Assembly (NCBI RefSeq): GCF_020497125.1
Contig: NW_025422895.1
Location: 868,001-932,000 of the forward strand
Direction: 5' to 3'
Length of the DNA stretch: 64,000 nt
DNA from: Mauremys mutica
Taxonomy: Eukaryota > Chordata > Testudines > Geoemydidae
Below the pieces are notes generated by a model that saw nothing but the letters and a program-made list of their open reading frames with translations, did no database searches and was not told the origin of the DNA. The translations under genes were made by a program, and so were the position numbers. How positions within the stretch are numbered: position 1 is the stretch's first letter; the number at the start of each line of letters is the position of its first letter. Positions 11,128-20,254 of the stretch are shown one piece after another.

Positions 11128-14100
11128 CCGTCGGGGCAGACTGCTGAGCGGGCAGCGGCTCTCTGAGTAGGGGGCGCAGCTAGGCTGAGGAGGGGCCTAT
11201 AAAAGCGGCCGCCCAGCCAGGCAGCGGCACAGGAGCCAGCGAACAGGGGAGTTTGCGTGGGAGAGTTCCCATTGGAGGAGCAGGTATCTGGATTTGCATC
11301 TGTCTTTGTGGATTTGTATCTGTCTTTGTAGTGCTTGTATCTCTCTGTAGAGGCCCGTTGGGGCAGACTGCTGAGCGGGCACCGGCGCCCTGACTAGGGG
11401 GCGGAGCTAGGCTGAGGAGGGGCCTAGAAAAGCGGCCGCCCAGCCAGGCAGCGGCACAGGAGACAGTGAGCAGCGGCACAGGAGATAGCGAACAGGGGCA
11501 TTTGCGTGGGAGGGTTCCCATTGGAGGAGCAGGTATTTGGATTTGCATCTTTCTTTGTGGATTTGCACCTGTCTTTGTAGGGCTTGTATCTCTCTGTAGA
11601 GGCCCGACGGGGCAGACTGCTGAGCGGGCAGCGGCGCCCTGAGTAAGGGGCTGAGCTAGGCTGAGGAGGGGCCTATAAAAGCGGCCGCCCAGCCAGGCAG
11701 CCACACAGCTGCGAGCAGTGAACAGGGTGGCGAACAGGGGAGTTTGCGTGGGATAGTTCCCTTTGGAGGAGCAGGTATTTGGATTTGCATCTGTCTTTGT
11801 GTATTTGCATCTGTCTTTGTAGTGCTTGTATCTCTATGTAGAGGCCGTCGGGGCTGACTGCTGAGCCGGCAGCGGCGCCCTGAGTAGCGGCGGAGCTAGG
11901 CTGAGGAGGGGCCTACAGAATCACCCGCCCAGCCAGGCAGCGGCACAGCTGCGAGCAGCGGCACAGGAGCCAGCAAACTGGGGAGTTTGCGTGAGAGTGT
12001 TCCCAGTGGAGGAGCAGGTATTTGGATTGCATCTGTCATTGCGGATTTCCATCTGTCTTTGTAGTGCTTGTATATCTCTGTAGAGGCCCGTCGGGGCAAA
12101 GTGCTGAGCAGGCTGTGGAGCCCTGAGTAGGGGGCGGAGCTAGGCTGAGGAGGGGACTATAAAAGCGGCCGCCCAGCCAGGCAGCGGCACAGGAGCCAGC
12201 GATCAGCGGCACAGGATCCAGCGAACAGGGGAGATTGCGTGGGAGAGTTCCCATTGGAGGAGCAGGTATTTGGATTTGCATCTGTCTTTGTGGATTTGCA
12301 TCTGTCTTTGTAGTGCTTGTATATCTCTGTAGAGGCCCGTCGGGGCAAAGTGCTGAGCGGACTGTGGAGCCCTGAGTAGGGGGCGGAGCTAGGCTGAGGA
12401 AGGGGCTATAAAAGCGGCCGCCCAGCCATGCAGCGGCACAGGAGCCAGCAAACAGGGCGGCGAACTGCGGAGTTTGCGTGGAACAGTTCCCATTGGAGGA
12501 GCAGGTATTTTGGTTTGCATATCTGTCTCTGTAGTGCTTTTATCTCTCTGTAGGGGCCCGTCGGGGCAGACTGCTGAGCCGGCAGCGGCGCCCTGAGTAG
12601 CGGCGGAGCTAGGCAGAGGAGGGGCCTATAGAAGCACCCTCCCAGCCAGGCAGAGGCACAGCTGCGAGCAGCGGGACAGGAGCCAGCAAACAGGGGAGTT
12701 TGCGTGTGAGAGTTCCCAGTGGAGGAGCAGGTATTTGGATTTGCATCTCTCTTTGTGGATTTGCTTCTGTCTTTGTAGTGCTTGTATCTCTCTGTAGAGG
12801 CGTGTCGAGGCAGACTGCTGAGCGGGCAGCGGCGCCCTGACTAGGGGGCGGAGCTAGGCTGAGGAGGGGCCTATAAAAGCGGCCGCCCAGCCAGGAAGCG
12901 GCACAGGATCCAGCGAACAGGGGAGTTTGCATGGGAGAGTTCCCATTGGAGGAGCAGGTATTTGGATTTGCATCTGTCTTTGTAGTGCTTGTATCTCTTT
13001 GTAGAGGCGCGTCGAGGCAGACTGCTGAGCGGGCAGCGGCGCCCTGAGTAGGGGGCGCAGCTAGGCTGAGGAGGGGCCTATAAAAGCGGCCGCCCATTCA
13101 GGCTGCGGAAGAGGAGCCAGCGAACAGGTGCGTTTGCGTGGAAGAGTTCCCATTCGAGGAGCAGGTATTAGGATTTGCATCTCTCTTTGTGGATTTGCAT
13201 TGTCTTTTTAGTGCTTGTATCTCTCTGTAGAGGCCCGTGGGGGCACACTGCTGAGCGGGCAGCGGCGCCCTGCGTAGGGGGCGGAGCTAGGCTGAGGAGG
13301 GGCCTATAAAAGCGGCCGCCCAGACAGGCAGCGGCACAGGAGCCAGCGAGCAGCGGCACAGGAGACAACGAACAGAGGAGTTTGCGTGAGAGAGTTCCCA
13401 TTGGAGGAGCAGGTATTTGGATTTGCATCTGTCTTTGTGGATTTGCATCTGTCTTTGTAGTGCTTGTACCTCTCTGTAGAAGCCCGTCGGGGCAGTCTGC
13501 TGAGCGGACAGCGGCGCCCTGAGTAGGGGGCGGAGCTAGGCTGAGGAGGGGCCTATAAAAGCTTCCGCCATTTCAGGCAGTGGCAGAGGAGCCAGCGAAC
13601 AGGGGCGTTTGCGTGGATGAGTTCCCATTGGAGGAGCAGGTAATTGGATTTCCATCTGTCTTAGTGGATTTGCCTCTGTCTATGTAGTGCTTGTATCTCT
13701 CTGTAGAGGCCCGTCGGGGCAGTCTGCTGAACGGGCAGCGGCGCCCTGAGTAGGGGGCGAAGCTAGGCTGAGGAGGGGCCTATAAAAACGGCCGCCAAGC
13801 CAGGCAGCTGCACAAGAACCAGCAAACAGAGCGGTGAACAGGGGAGTTTGCGTGGGATACTTCCCGTTGGAGGAGCAGGTATTTGGATTTGCATCTCTCT
13901 TTGTGGATTTGCATCTGTCTTTGTAGTGCTTGTATCTCTCTGTAGAGGCCCGTCGGGGCAGACTGATGAGCGGGCAGCGGCGCCCTGAGTAGGGGGCGGA
14001 GCTAGGCTGAGGAGGGGCCTATAAAAGAGGCCGCCCATTCAGGCAGCGCCACAGGAGCCAGCGAGCAGCGGCACAGGAGCCAGCGAACAGGGGCGTTTGC

Positions 14101-15773
14101 GTGGGAGAGTTCCCATTGGAGGAGCAGGTATTTGGATTTGCATCTGTTTTTGTGGATTTGCATCTGTCTTTGTAGTGCTTGTATCTCTCTCTAGAGGCCC
14201 GTCGGCACAGACTGCTGAGCGGGCAGCGGCGCCCTGAGTAGGGGTAGTAGCTAGGCTGAGGAGGGGCCTATAAAAGCAGCCGCCCAGCCAGGCAGCGGCA
14301 CAGGAGCAGGCGAACAGGGGAGTTTGAATGGGAGAGTTCCCATTGGAAGAGCAGGTATTTGGAATTGCATCTTTTTGTGGATTTGCATCTGTCTTTGTAG
14401 TGCTTGCATCTCTCTGTAGAGGCCCGTCGGGGCAGACTGCTGAGCGGGCTGCGGCGCCCTGCGTAGGGGGCGGAGCTAGGCTGAGGAGGGGCCTATAAAA
14501 GCGGCCACCCAGCCGGGCAGCGGCACAGGAGCCAGCGAGCAGCGGCACAGGAGTCAGTGAACAGGGGAGTTTGCATGGGAGAGTTCCCATTGGAGGAGCA
14601 GGTATTTGGGTTTGCATCTTTTTTGTGGATTTGCATCTGTCTTTGTAGTGCTTGAATCTCTCTGTAGAGGCCCGTCGGGGCAGACTGATGAGCGGGCTGC
14701 GGTGCCTTACGTAGGGGGCGGATCTAGGCTGAGGAGGGGCTTATAAAAGCGGCCGCCCAGCCAGGCAGCGGCACAGGAGCCAGCGAGCAGCGGCACAGGA
14801 GCCAACGAACAGAGGAGTTTGCGTGAGAGAGTTCCCATTGGAGGAGCAGGTAATTGGATTTTCATCTGTCTTTGTGGATTTGCATCTGTCTTTGTAGTGC
14901 TTGTATCTCTCCGTAGAGGCCCGTCGGGGCAGACTGCTGAGCGGGCTGGGGCGCCCTGAGTAGGGGGCGGAGCTAGGCTGAGGAGGGGCCTATAAAAGCG
15001 GCCTCCCAGCCAGGCATCGGCACAGGAGCCAGTGAGCAGCGGCACAGGAACCAGCGAACAGGGGAGTTTGTGTGGGAGAGTTCCCATTGGAGGAGCAGGT
15101 ATTTTGGTTTGCATCTGTCTTTGTGGATTTGCATTTCTCTTTGTGGTGCTTGTATCTCTCTGTAAAGGCCCGTCGGGGCAGACTGCTGAGCGGACTGCGG
15201 CGCACTGAGTAGTGGGCGGAGTTATGCTGAGGAGGGGCCTATAAAAGCTGCCGCCCAGCCAGGCAGAGGCGCAGGAGCCAGCGACCAGCGGCACAGGAGC
15301 CAGTGAACAGGGGAGTTTGCGTGGGAGAGTTCCCATTGGAGGAGCAGGTATTTGGAATTGCATCTCTCTTTGTGGATTTGCATCTGTCTTTGTAGTGCTT
15401 GTATCTCTCTGTAGAGGCTCGTCGGGGCAGACTGCTGAGCCGGCAGCGGCGCCCTGAGTAGGGGGCGGAGCTAGGCTGAGGAGGGGCCTATAAAAGAGGC
15501 CACCCAGCCAGGGAGCGGCACAGGAGCCAGCGAGCAGGGGGGTTTCCGTGGCATAGTTCCCATTGGAGGAGCAGGTATTTGGATTTGCTTCTGTCTTTGT
15601 GGATATGCATCTGTCTTTGTAGTGCTTGTATCTCTCTGTAGAGGCCCATCGGGGCAGACTGGTGAGCGGGCAGCGGCGCCCTGAGTAGGGGGCGGAGCTA
15701 GGCTTAGGAGGGGCCTATAAAAGCGGCCGCCCAGCCAGGCAGCGAACAGGGCGGCGAACAGGGGAGTTTGCGT
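11128..15773 (+). repeat. Pre-CR1 monomer block, array 1
   Basis: About 19 monomers that always directly precede a CR1 element. The same block, in the same monomer order, is found at 30607-35263 and 50157-54802. It includes diagnostic variants such as the TATA-less monomer CCTACAGAATCACC near 11909, the single-octamer monomer near 12515, and a monomer with CTTATAAAAG near 14740. The final monomer is cut after GTTTGCGT at 15773, where the CR1 begins. Confidence 0.85.
15561..15723 (+). promoter_or_regulatory. Last monomer promoter before CR1 copy 1
   Basis: This is the monomer promoter closest to the first CR1. It keeps the inverted CCAAT core (CATTGG at 15561), the GC box at 15689-15698 and TATAAAAG at 15716-15723. 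Both octamers are degenerate by one base (ATTTGCTT and ATATGCAT). The same two octamer changes occur before CR1 copies 2 and 3, so they were fixed before the unit was amplified. Transcription started here would read in the sense direction into the CR1, whose first base is about 50 bp downstream of TATA. Confidence 0.5.
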
Positions 15774-16014
15774 CGGCATTCACTCAGGCCAGGGCTTTAT
15801 AAAGCCGCGCTCAAGCGACCAGGGAGCTTTGCGAACAGGGGCTGCTAACAGGGAGTTTCGCAAGGGAGTTTAGAGGGGGATAGGGAAGGGAGTGGGAGCC
15901 CCTTGCCGGCCCTAACCCCTTCCCTGTAGCCCCCCCTAAAACCCTAAAACCTATATACCAAACTACATTCTAAAACTACTTTCCGTAAACCACCCTTTCA
16001 CTAACTAGGAGACA
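15774..16014 (+). promoter_or_regulatory. CR1 copy 1 5' leader with palindromic TATA
   Basis: Non-coding leader ahead of ORF1. A 14-bp perfect palindrome, GGCTTTATAAAGCC, lies at 15793-15806 and contains a TATA-like core. The following CGAACAGGGGCTGCTAACAG and GAGTTTCGC track the monomer segment CGAACAGGG-CGGCGAACAGG and GAGTTTGCG, so leader and satellite monomer appear homologous over roughly 60-70 bp. Downstream the leader becomes a C- and A-rich stretch with two CCCTAAAA units and few other signals. Whether this is an active CR1 promoter cannot be told from sequence alone. Confidence 0.55.
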
Positions 16015-16194
16015 ATGCAGGCAGAAGCCCAGCAGCAGAGTGGGGGCTATCCAGTTTATTGCACTGACTGTCGCATGTATGATTACCTGCCCTGTGGGCG
16101 GGTGGCGTATGTGTGCAGTCGGTGCAAGAGCTCCTGGCCCTCAGAGACCATGTACGGACTTTGGAGGCCAGGGTGGCGGAACTGGAGGAGCTGA
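16015..16194 (+). CDS. CR1 ORF1 N-terminal zinc-finger-like fragment, copy 1
   Basis: A 59-codon open frame starts at the first ATG after the leader, with an in-frame TAG nine bases upstream. It shows a CxxC pair (Cys16 and Cys19) and a second CxxC pair (Cys34 and Cys37), an arrangement that could bind one zinc ion and is consistent with the N-terminal zinc-binding region known in CR1 ORF1 proteins. After Cys37 the frame runs into unrelated codons and stops at 16192. The expected continuation (leucine-rich coiled coil) is in another frame that starts to make sense at about 16125. A one-base deletion near GCAAGAGCTCC is the likely cause. Copy 3 shares it; copy 2 reads GCAAGGAGATCC here but lies in error-rich sequence. 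Confidence 0.6.
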   Translation: MQAEAQQQSGGYPVYCTDCRMYDYLPCGRVAYVCSRCKSSWPSETMYGLWRPGWRNWRS

Positions 16195-16937
16195 GAGAGG
16201 CAGAGAGGTATGTTGATGAGGCTTTCCGGGACACTGTAGAATTGTCCCACCTCCGCTTAGACAGCTCCTGTGCTGTTGAGGAGGAAGAAGGGCTCAGGGA
16301 AGTAGAGCAGTCAATGGGAGCAGAGGGAAACCTTCCCATAGTTGGGACCCTCCTTCCAGATGGTGCTGGGGTTACCTCTCGCACTGAGGTTGCCTCTCCG
16401 GGGGAGGGAACTCGAGTTTCTAGGAAAAGGCAGGTGTTAGTAATGGGAGATTCGATTATTAGAAATGTAGATAGCTGGGTCTGTGATGACCGGGAGAACC
16501 GTATGGTGACTTGCCTGCCTGGTGCGAAGGTTGCGGATCCCTCGAGGCATCTAGATAGACTTACGTGTAGTGCTGGGGAGGAGCCGGTGGTCGTGGTACA
16601 TGTAGGTACCAATGACATAGGGAAGGGTAGGAGAGATGTCCTGGAAGCCAAATTTAGGCTGCTAGGGAAGAGACTGAAATCCAGGACCTCTATGGTGGCA
16701 TTTTCAGAAATGCTCCCAGTTCCACGCGCAGGGCCAGGTAGACAGGCAGAGCTTCAGAGTCTCAATGTGTGGATGAGACGATGGTGTAGAGAAGAGGGGT
16801 TCACGTTCATTAGGAACTGGGGAAACTTCTGGGATGGGAGGAGCCTATACAGGAGAGATGGGCTCCACCTAAACCAAAGTGGAACCAGACTGCTGCCACT
16901 AAACATTAAAAAGGTTCTAGAGCAGTTTTTAATCTAG
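16113..16937 (+). CDS. CR1 ORF1 protein, coiled coil and SGNH esterase-like domain, copy 1
   Basis: This 274-codon frame holds most of CR1 ORF1. Residues 5-35 form a heptad-like, Glu/Leu/Arg-rich coiled coil. An acidic linker runs to about residue 75. Residues 105-274 match the SGNH/GDSL hydrolase pattern found in CR1 ORF1 proteins: GDS at 112-114 (nucleophile Ser114), GTND at 165-168 (block III Asn167), and DGLHL at 249-253 (catalytic Asp249 and His252). ORF1 proteins of this type bind RNA and act as chaperones during retrotransposition; the role of the esterase fold is unsettled. The annotated first codon is not an ATG because the true start lies in the zinc-finger fragment, separated by a frameshift. 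Of the three copies, only this one keeps the esterase domain in one frame. Confidence 0.75.
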   Translation: MQSVQELLALRDHVRTLEARVAELEELREAERYVDEAFRDTVELSHLRLDSSCAVEEEEGLREVEQSMGAEGNLPIVGTLLPDGAGVTSRTEVASPGEGTRVSRKRQVLVMGDSIIRNVDSWVCDDRENRMVTCLPGAKVADPSRHLDRLTCSAGEEPVVVVHVGTNDIGKGRRDVLEAKFRLLGKRLKSRTSMVAFSEMLPVPRAGPGRQAELQSLNVWMRRWCREEGFTFIRNWGNFWDGRSLYRRDGLHLNQSGTRLLPLNIKKVLEQFLI

Positions 16938-16972
16938 GAGATGGGGGAAAGCCGACTGCTGCAGAGGAGCGT

Positions 16973-17359
16973 GTGGATCGGACACAGACTTCTCTTAGGG
17001 GAGAGTCTGATGATAGAGAATCTCCAGGTTATAGTCAGGAGCAGAGGAATGAGAAGTATAATGTAAGGGCTGGATCAGATGATAAACAGTCACATAAAAA
17101 AGAATCTGGCACATCAGAAAAAGGTAGGCTAATAAACAGGGACAAGTTTTTAAAGTGCTTGTACACAAATGCCAGAAGTCTAAATAATAAGATGGGTGAA
17201 CTAGAGTGTCTTGTGATAAAGGAGGATATATATATAATAGGCATCACAGAAACCTGGTGGACTGAGAGCAATCAATGGGGACACAATCATTCCGGGGTAC
17301 AAAATATATCGGAAGGACAGAACAGGCCGTGCAGGGGGAGGAGTGGCACTATATGTTAA
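16973..17359 (+). pseudogene. CR1 ORF2 endonuclease, N-terminal part, copy 1
   Basis: Start of ORF2, an APE-like endonuclease that nicks target DNA for target-primed reverse transcription. The catalytic-motif Asn in YTNARS and the Glu in ITETWW (residue 93) are visible. The frame is then lost: GGGG at 17277-17280 replaces the GGG of copy 3, and codons after it are out of phase until the frame that resumes at about 17343. The ORF2 frame is open from 16910, overlapping the end of ORF1, and has no ATG before the endonuclease core, so the first codon given (GTG) is arbitrary. The extra G could be a sequencing error, because copy 3 is intact here. Confidence 0.7.
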
Positions 17360-17684
17360 AGAAAGTGTAGATTCAAATGAAGTAAAAATCTTAAGCGAAT
17401 CCACAGGTTCCATAGAGTCTCTATGGATAGAAATTTCATGCTCTAGTAAAAATATAACAGTAGGGATCTATTATCGACCACCTGACCAGGACAGTAATAG
17501 TGATGATGAAATGCTAAGGGAAATTAGAGAGGCTATCAAAATTAAGAACCCAATAATAGTGGGGGATTTCAATTATCCCCATATTGACTGGGAACATTTC
17601 ACTTCAGGACGAAATGCTGAGATAAAATTTCTCGATACTTTAAATGACTGCTTCGGGAACCCACACGGGGAGAGGCGATTCTAG
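17343..17684 (+). pseudogene. CR1 ORF2 endonuclease, central part, copy 1
   Basis: Continuation of the endonuclease in the correct frame after the extra G. It includes the VGIYYRPP and IVGDFNYPHIDW segments; the Asp and Asn of GDFN are part of the APE active site. It ends at a TAG at 17682 created by a frameshift between about 17655 and 17670. The natural continuation, containing the last endonuclease motif SDHN, is in another frame. The same disruption occurs at the equivalent positions in CR1 copies 2 and 3. Confidence 0.75.
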
Positions 17685-17692
17685 ATTTAATC

Positions 17693-19411
17693 TTGAGTGG
17701 AGCGCAGGAGCTGGTCCAAGAGGTAACTATAGGAGGACCGCTTGGAAATAGTGACCATAATACAATAGCATTCAACATCCCTGTGAGGGGAAGAACATCT
17801 CAACTGCCCAACACTGTGGCCTTTAATTTCAAAAGGGGGAACTATACAAAAATGAGGGGGTTAGTTAGACAAAAGTTAAAAGGTACAGTGACTAAAGTGA
17901 AATCCCTGCAAGTTGCGTGGGCCCTTTTTAAAGACACCATAATAGAGGCCCAACTTCAATGTATACCCCAAATTAAGAAAAACAGTAAGAGAACTAAAAA
18001 AGAGCCACCGTGGCTTAACAACCATGTAAAAGAAGCAAAGAGAGATAAAAAGACTTCCTTTAAAAAGTGGAAGTCAAATCCTAGTGAGGCAAATAGAAAG
18101 GAGCACAAACACTGCCAACTTAAGTGCAAGAGTGTAATAAGAAAAGCCAAAGAGGAGTTTGAAGAACGGCTAGCCAAAAACTCCAAAGGTAATAACAAAA
18201 TGTTTTTTAAGTACATCAGAAGCAGGAAGCCTGCTAAACAACCAGTGGGGCCCCTTGATGATCAAAATTCAAAAGGAGCGCTTAAAGATGATAAAGTCAT
18301 TGCGGAGAAACTAAATGGATTCTTTGCTTCAGTCTTCACGGCTGAGGATGTTAGGGAGATTCCCAAACCTGAGCTGGCTTTTGTAGGTGACAAATCTGAG
18401 GAACTGTCACACATTGAAGTGTCACTAGAGGAGGTTTTGGAATTAATTGATAAACTCAACATTAACAAGTCACCGGGACCAGATGGCATTCACCCAAGAG
18501 TTCTGAAAGAACTCAAATGTGAAGTTGCGGAACTATTAACTAAGTTTTGTAACCTGTCCTTTAAATCGGCTTCGGTACCCAATGACTGGAAGTTAGCTAA
18601 TGTAACGCCAATATTTAAAAAGGGCTCTAGGGGTGATCCCGGCAATTACAGACCGGTAAGTCTAACGTCGGTACCGGGCAAATTAGTTGAAACAATAGTA
18701 AAGAATAAAATTGTCAGACACATAGAAAAACATAAACTCTTGAGCAATAGTCAGCATGGTTTCTGTAAAGGGAAATCGTGTCTTACTAATCTATTAGAGT
18801 TCTTTGAAGGGGTCAACAAACATGTGGACAAGGGGGATCCGGTGGACATAGTGTACTTAGATTTCCAGAAAGCCTTTGACAAGGTCCCTCACCAAAGGCT
18901 CTTACGTAAATTAAGCTGTCATGGGATAAAAGGAAAGGTCCTTTCATGGATTGAGAACTGGTTAATGGACAGGGAACAAAGGGTAGGAATTAATGGTAAA
19001 TTCTCAGAATGGAGAGGGGTAACTAGTGGTGTTCCCCAAGGGTCAGTCCTAGGACCAATCCTATTCAATTTATTCATAAATGATGTGGAGAAAGGGGTAA
19101 ACAGTGAGGTGGCAAAGTTAGCAGATGATACTAAACTACTCAAGATAGTTAAGACCAAAGCAGATTGTGAAGAACTTCAAAAAGATCTCACAAAACTAAG
19201 TGATTGGGCAACAAAATGGCAAATGAAATTTAATGTGGATAAATGTAAAGTAATGCACATTGGAAAAAATAACCCCAACTATACATACAACATGATGGGG
19301 GCTAATTTAGCTACAACGAGTCAGGAAAAAGATCTTGGAGTTATCGTGGATAGTTCTCTGAAGATGTCCACGCAGTGTGCAGAGGCGGTCAAAAAGCAAA
19401 CAGGATGTTAG
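17693..19411 (+). CDS. CR1 ORF2 reverse transcriptase segment, copy 1
   Basis: A 572-codon open frame, the longest protein-like frame in the window. It begins with the end of the endonuclease domain (SDHN at residues 20-23), passes through a basic linker (residues 95-185), and enters the RT domain: [16 protein letters not shown] (259-274), [13 protein letters not shown] (318-330), the first catalytic Asp390 in [14 protein letters not shown], the [19 protein letters not shown] fingers/palm motif (446-464), and LADD at 476-479 with the other two catalytic aspartates. In many CR1 and related elements this last box reads FADD, so Leu476 is a mild departure. The listed first codon (TTG) is not a real start; this is the interior of ORF2. 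The frame ends after AVKKQTGC because the A-run at 19391-19395 is one base short. Confidence 0.85.
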   Translation: MSGAQELVQEVTIGGPLGNSDHNTIAFNIPVRGRTSQLPNTVAFNFKRGNYTKMRGLVRQKLKGTVTKVKSLQVAWALFKDTIIEAQLQCIPQIKKNSKRTKKEPPWLNNHVKEAKRDKKTSFKKWKSNPSEANRKEHKHCQLKCKSVIRKAKEEFEERLAKNSKGNNKMFFKYIRSRKPAKQPVGPLDDQNSKGALKDDKVIAEKLNGFFASVFTAEDVREIPKPELAFVGDKSEELSHIEVSLEEVLELIDKLNINKSPGPDGIHPRVLKELKCEVAELLTKFCNLSFKSASVPNDWKLANVTPIFKKGSRGDPGNYRPVSLTSVPGKLVETIVKNKIVRHIEKHKLLSNSQHGFCKGKSCLTNLLEFFEGVNKHVDKGDPVDIVYLDFQKAFDKVPHQRLLRKLSCHGIKGKVLSWIENWLMDREQRVGINGKFSEWRGVTSGVPQGSVLGPILFNLFINDVEKGVNSEVAKLADDTKLLKIVKTKADCEELQKDLTKLSDWATKWQMKFNVDKCKVMHIGKNNPNYTYNMMGANLATTSQEKDLGVIVDSSLKMSTQCAEAVKKQTGC

Positions 19412-19932
19412 GAATCATTAAAAAGGGGATAGAGAATAAGACTGAGAATATATTATTGCCCTTATATAAATCCATGGTACGCCCACATCTCGAATACTGT
19501 GTACAGATGTGGTCTCCTCACCTCAAAAAAGATATTCTAGCACTAGAAAAGGTTCAGAAAAGAGCAACTAAAATGATTAGGGGTTTAGAGAGGGTCCCAT
19601 ATGAGGAAAGATTAAAGAGGCTAGGACTCTTCAGTTTGGAAAAGAGAAGACTAAGGGGGGACATGATAGAGGTATATAAAATCATGAGTGATGTTGAGAA
19701 AGTGGATAAGGAAAAGTTATTTACTTATTCCCATAATACAAGAACTAGGGGTCACCAAATAAAATTAATAGGCAGCAGGTTTAAAACAAATAAAAGGAAG
19801 TTCTTCTTCACGCAGCGCACAGTCAACTTGGGGAACTCCTTACCTGAGGAGGTTGTGAAGGCTAGGACTATAACAATGTTTAAAAGGGGACTGGATAAAT
19901 TCATGGTGGCTAAGTCCATAAATGGCTATTAG
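19375..19932 (+). CDS. CR1 ORF2 C-terminal domain, copy 1
   Basis: A 185-codon frame carries the C-terminal region of CR1 ORF2, from [16 protein letters not shown] to the end KSINGY. It contains the conserved [20 protein letters not shown] segment and a basic [19 protein letters not shown] segment, typical of the thumb and C-terminal part of CR1 and Jockey-clade RTs. It overlaps the RT frame by 37 bases and is offset by the one-base deficit in the A-run. The stop at 19930 appears to be the genuine ORF2 terminator because the CR1 3' UTR follows at once. Confidence 0.8.
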   Translation: MCRGGQKANRMLGIIKKGIENKTENILLPLYKSMVRPHLEYCVQMWSPHLKKDILALEKVQKRATKMIRGLERVPYEERLKRLGLFSLEKRRLRGDMIEVYKIMSDVEKVDKEKLFTYSHNTRTRGHQIKLIGSRFKTNKRKFFFTQRTVNLGNSLPEEVVKARTITMFKRGLDKFMVAKSINGY

Positions 19933-20137
19933 CCAGGATGGGTAAGTATGGTGTCCCTAGCCTCCGTTCGTCAGAGGATGGAGATGGATAGCAGGAGAGA
20001 GATCACTTGATCGTTGCCTTTTAGGTTCACTCCCTCAGGGGCACCTGGCATTGGCCACTGTCGGTAGACAGATACTGGGCTAGATGGACCTTTGGTCTGA
20101 CCCGGTACGGCCTTTCTTATGTTCTTATATTCTTATG
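19933..20137 (+). other. CR1 3' UTR and terminal repeats, copy 1
   Basis: The 205-bp 3' end holds the classic CR1 sequence, with GGACCTTTGGTCTGACCC at 20086-20103 (GACC-TTT-GGTC can form a short hairpin), followed by CTTATG/TTCTTAT repeats to 20137. In CR1 elements this region is recognised by the encoded RT and the octamer-like terminal repeat replaces poly(A). The satellite resumes directly at GAGAGTTACC. Confidence 0.9.
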
Positions 20138-20254
20138 GAGAGTTACCATTGGAGGAGCAGGTATTTGGATTTGCATCTTATTTGTGGATTTGCATCTCTC
20201 TTTGTAGTGCTTGTATCACTCTGTAGAGGCACGTCGGGGCAAACTGCTGAGCGG

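Larger units (their letters stand above)
1..15773 (+). repeat. Promoter-like satellite, array 1
   Basis: Head-to-tail monomers of about 220-250 bp fill this stretch. Successive TATA boxes near 75, 295, 513, 758, 999, 1244, 1483, 1731, 1980, 2208, 2457 and 2706 give spacings of 218-249 bp. A typical monomer reads, in order, CCATTGG, one or two ATTTGCAT octamers, a T-rich stretch ending in TCTCTCTGTAGAGG, GGGGCGGAGC, TATAAAAG, GCGGCCGCCC and a GGCACAGGAGCCAGCGAAC segment. Length classes come mainly from one or two copies of the roughly 20-bp octamer segment and of the roughly 24-bp GCAGCGGCACAGGAGCCA segment. The first 590 bases or so resemble the monomers near 12331. Many open frames run across the monomers on both strands; I read them as by-products of a repeat with few stop codons, not as genes. 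No unrelated sequence was seen inside the array. Confidence 0.95.
15774..20137 (+). mobile_element. CR1: CR1 non-LTR retrotransposon, copy 1
   Basis: A 4364-bp CR1 LINE in the same orientation as the satellite. The order is a 5' leader with TATA, ORF1 (zinc-finger-like N terminus, coiled coil, SGNH esterase-like domain), ORF2 (APE-type endonuclease, then reverse transcriptase and a C-terminal domain), and a 3' UTR ending in TTCTTATG-like repeats with no poly(A). These are defining features of the CR1 family of birds, turtles and crocodilians. The coding region is broken by at least four frame disruptions (ORF1 near 16127, endonuclease at 17277-17280, endonuclease/RT border near 17655-17670, and the A-run at 19391-19395), so this copy cannot encode a full ORF2. 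The left junction is GTTTGCGT/CGGCATTC and the right junction CTTATG/GAGAGTT. No target-site duplication is evident, as is usual for CR1. Confidence 0.95.

Noticed and set aside
1..15773. CRISPR array
   Set aside because: The repeats are long diverged monomers of 220-250 bp without short direct repeats and unique spacers, and the context is a vertebrate genome with a LINE element.
15931..15952. Telomere-like CCCTAAAA repeats in the CR1 leader
   Set aside because: Only two units are present, they are CCCTAAAA and not the vertebrate CCCTAA, and they are inside a retrotransposon 5' leader.
16001..16651. 216-codon minus-strand frame opposite CR1 ORF1, and other antisense frames in the CR1 bodies
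   Set aside because: They are shadows of well-supported sense CR1 ORFs and have no homology that I recognise.
15774..20137. LTR retrovirus or endogenous virus
   Set aside because: No long terminal repeats, primer-binding site, gag, protease or env are seen; the ORF order and 3' tail are those of a CR1 LINE.
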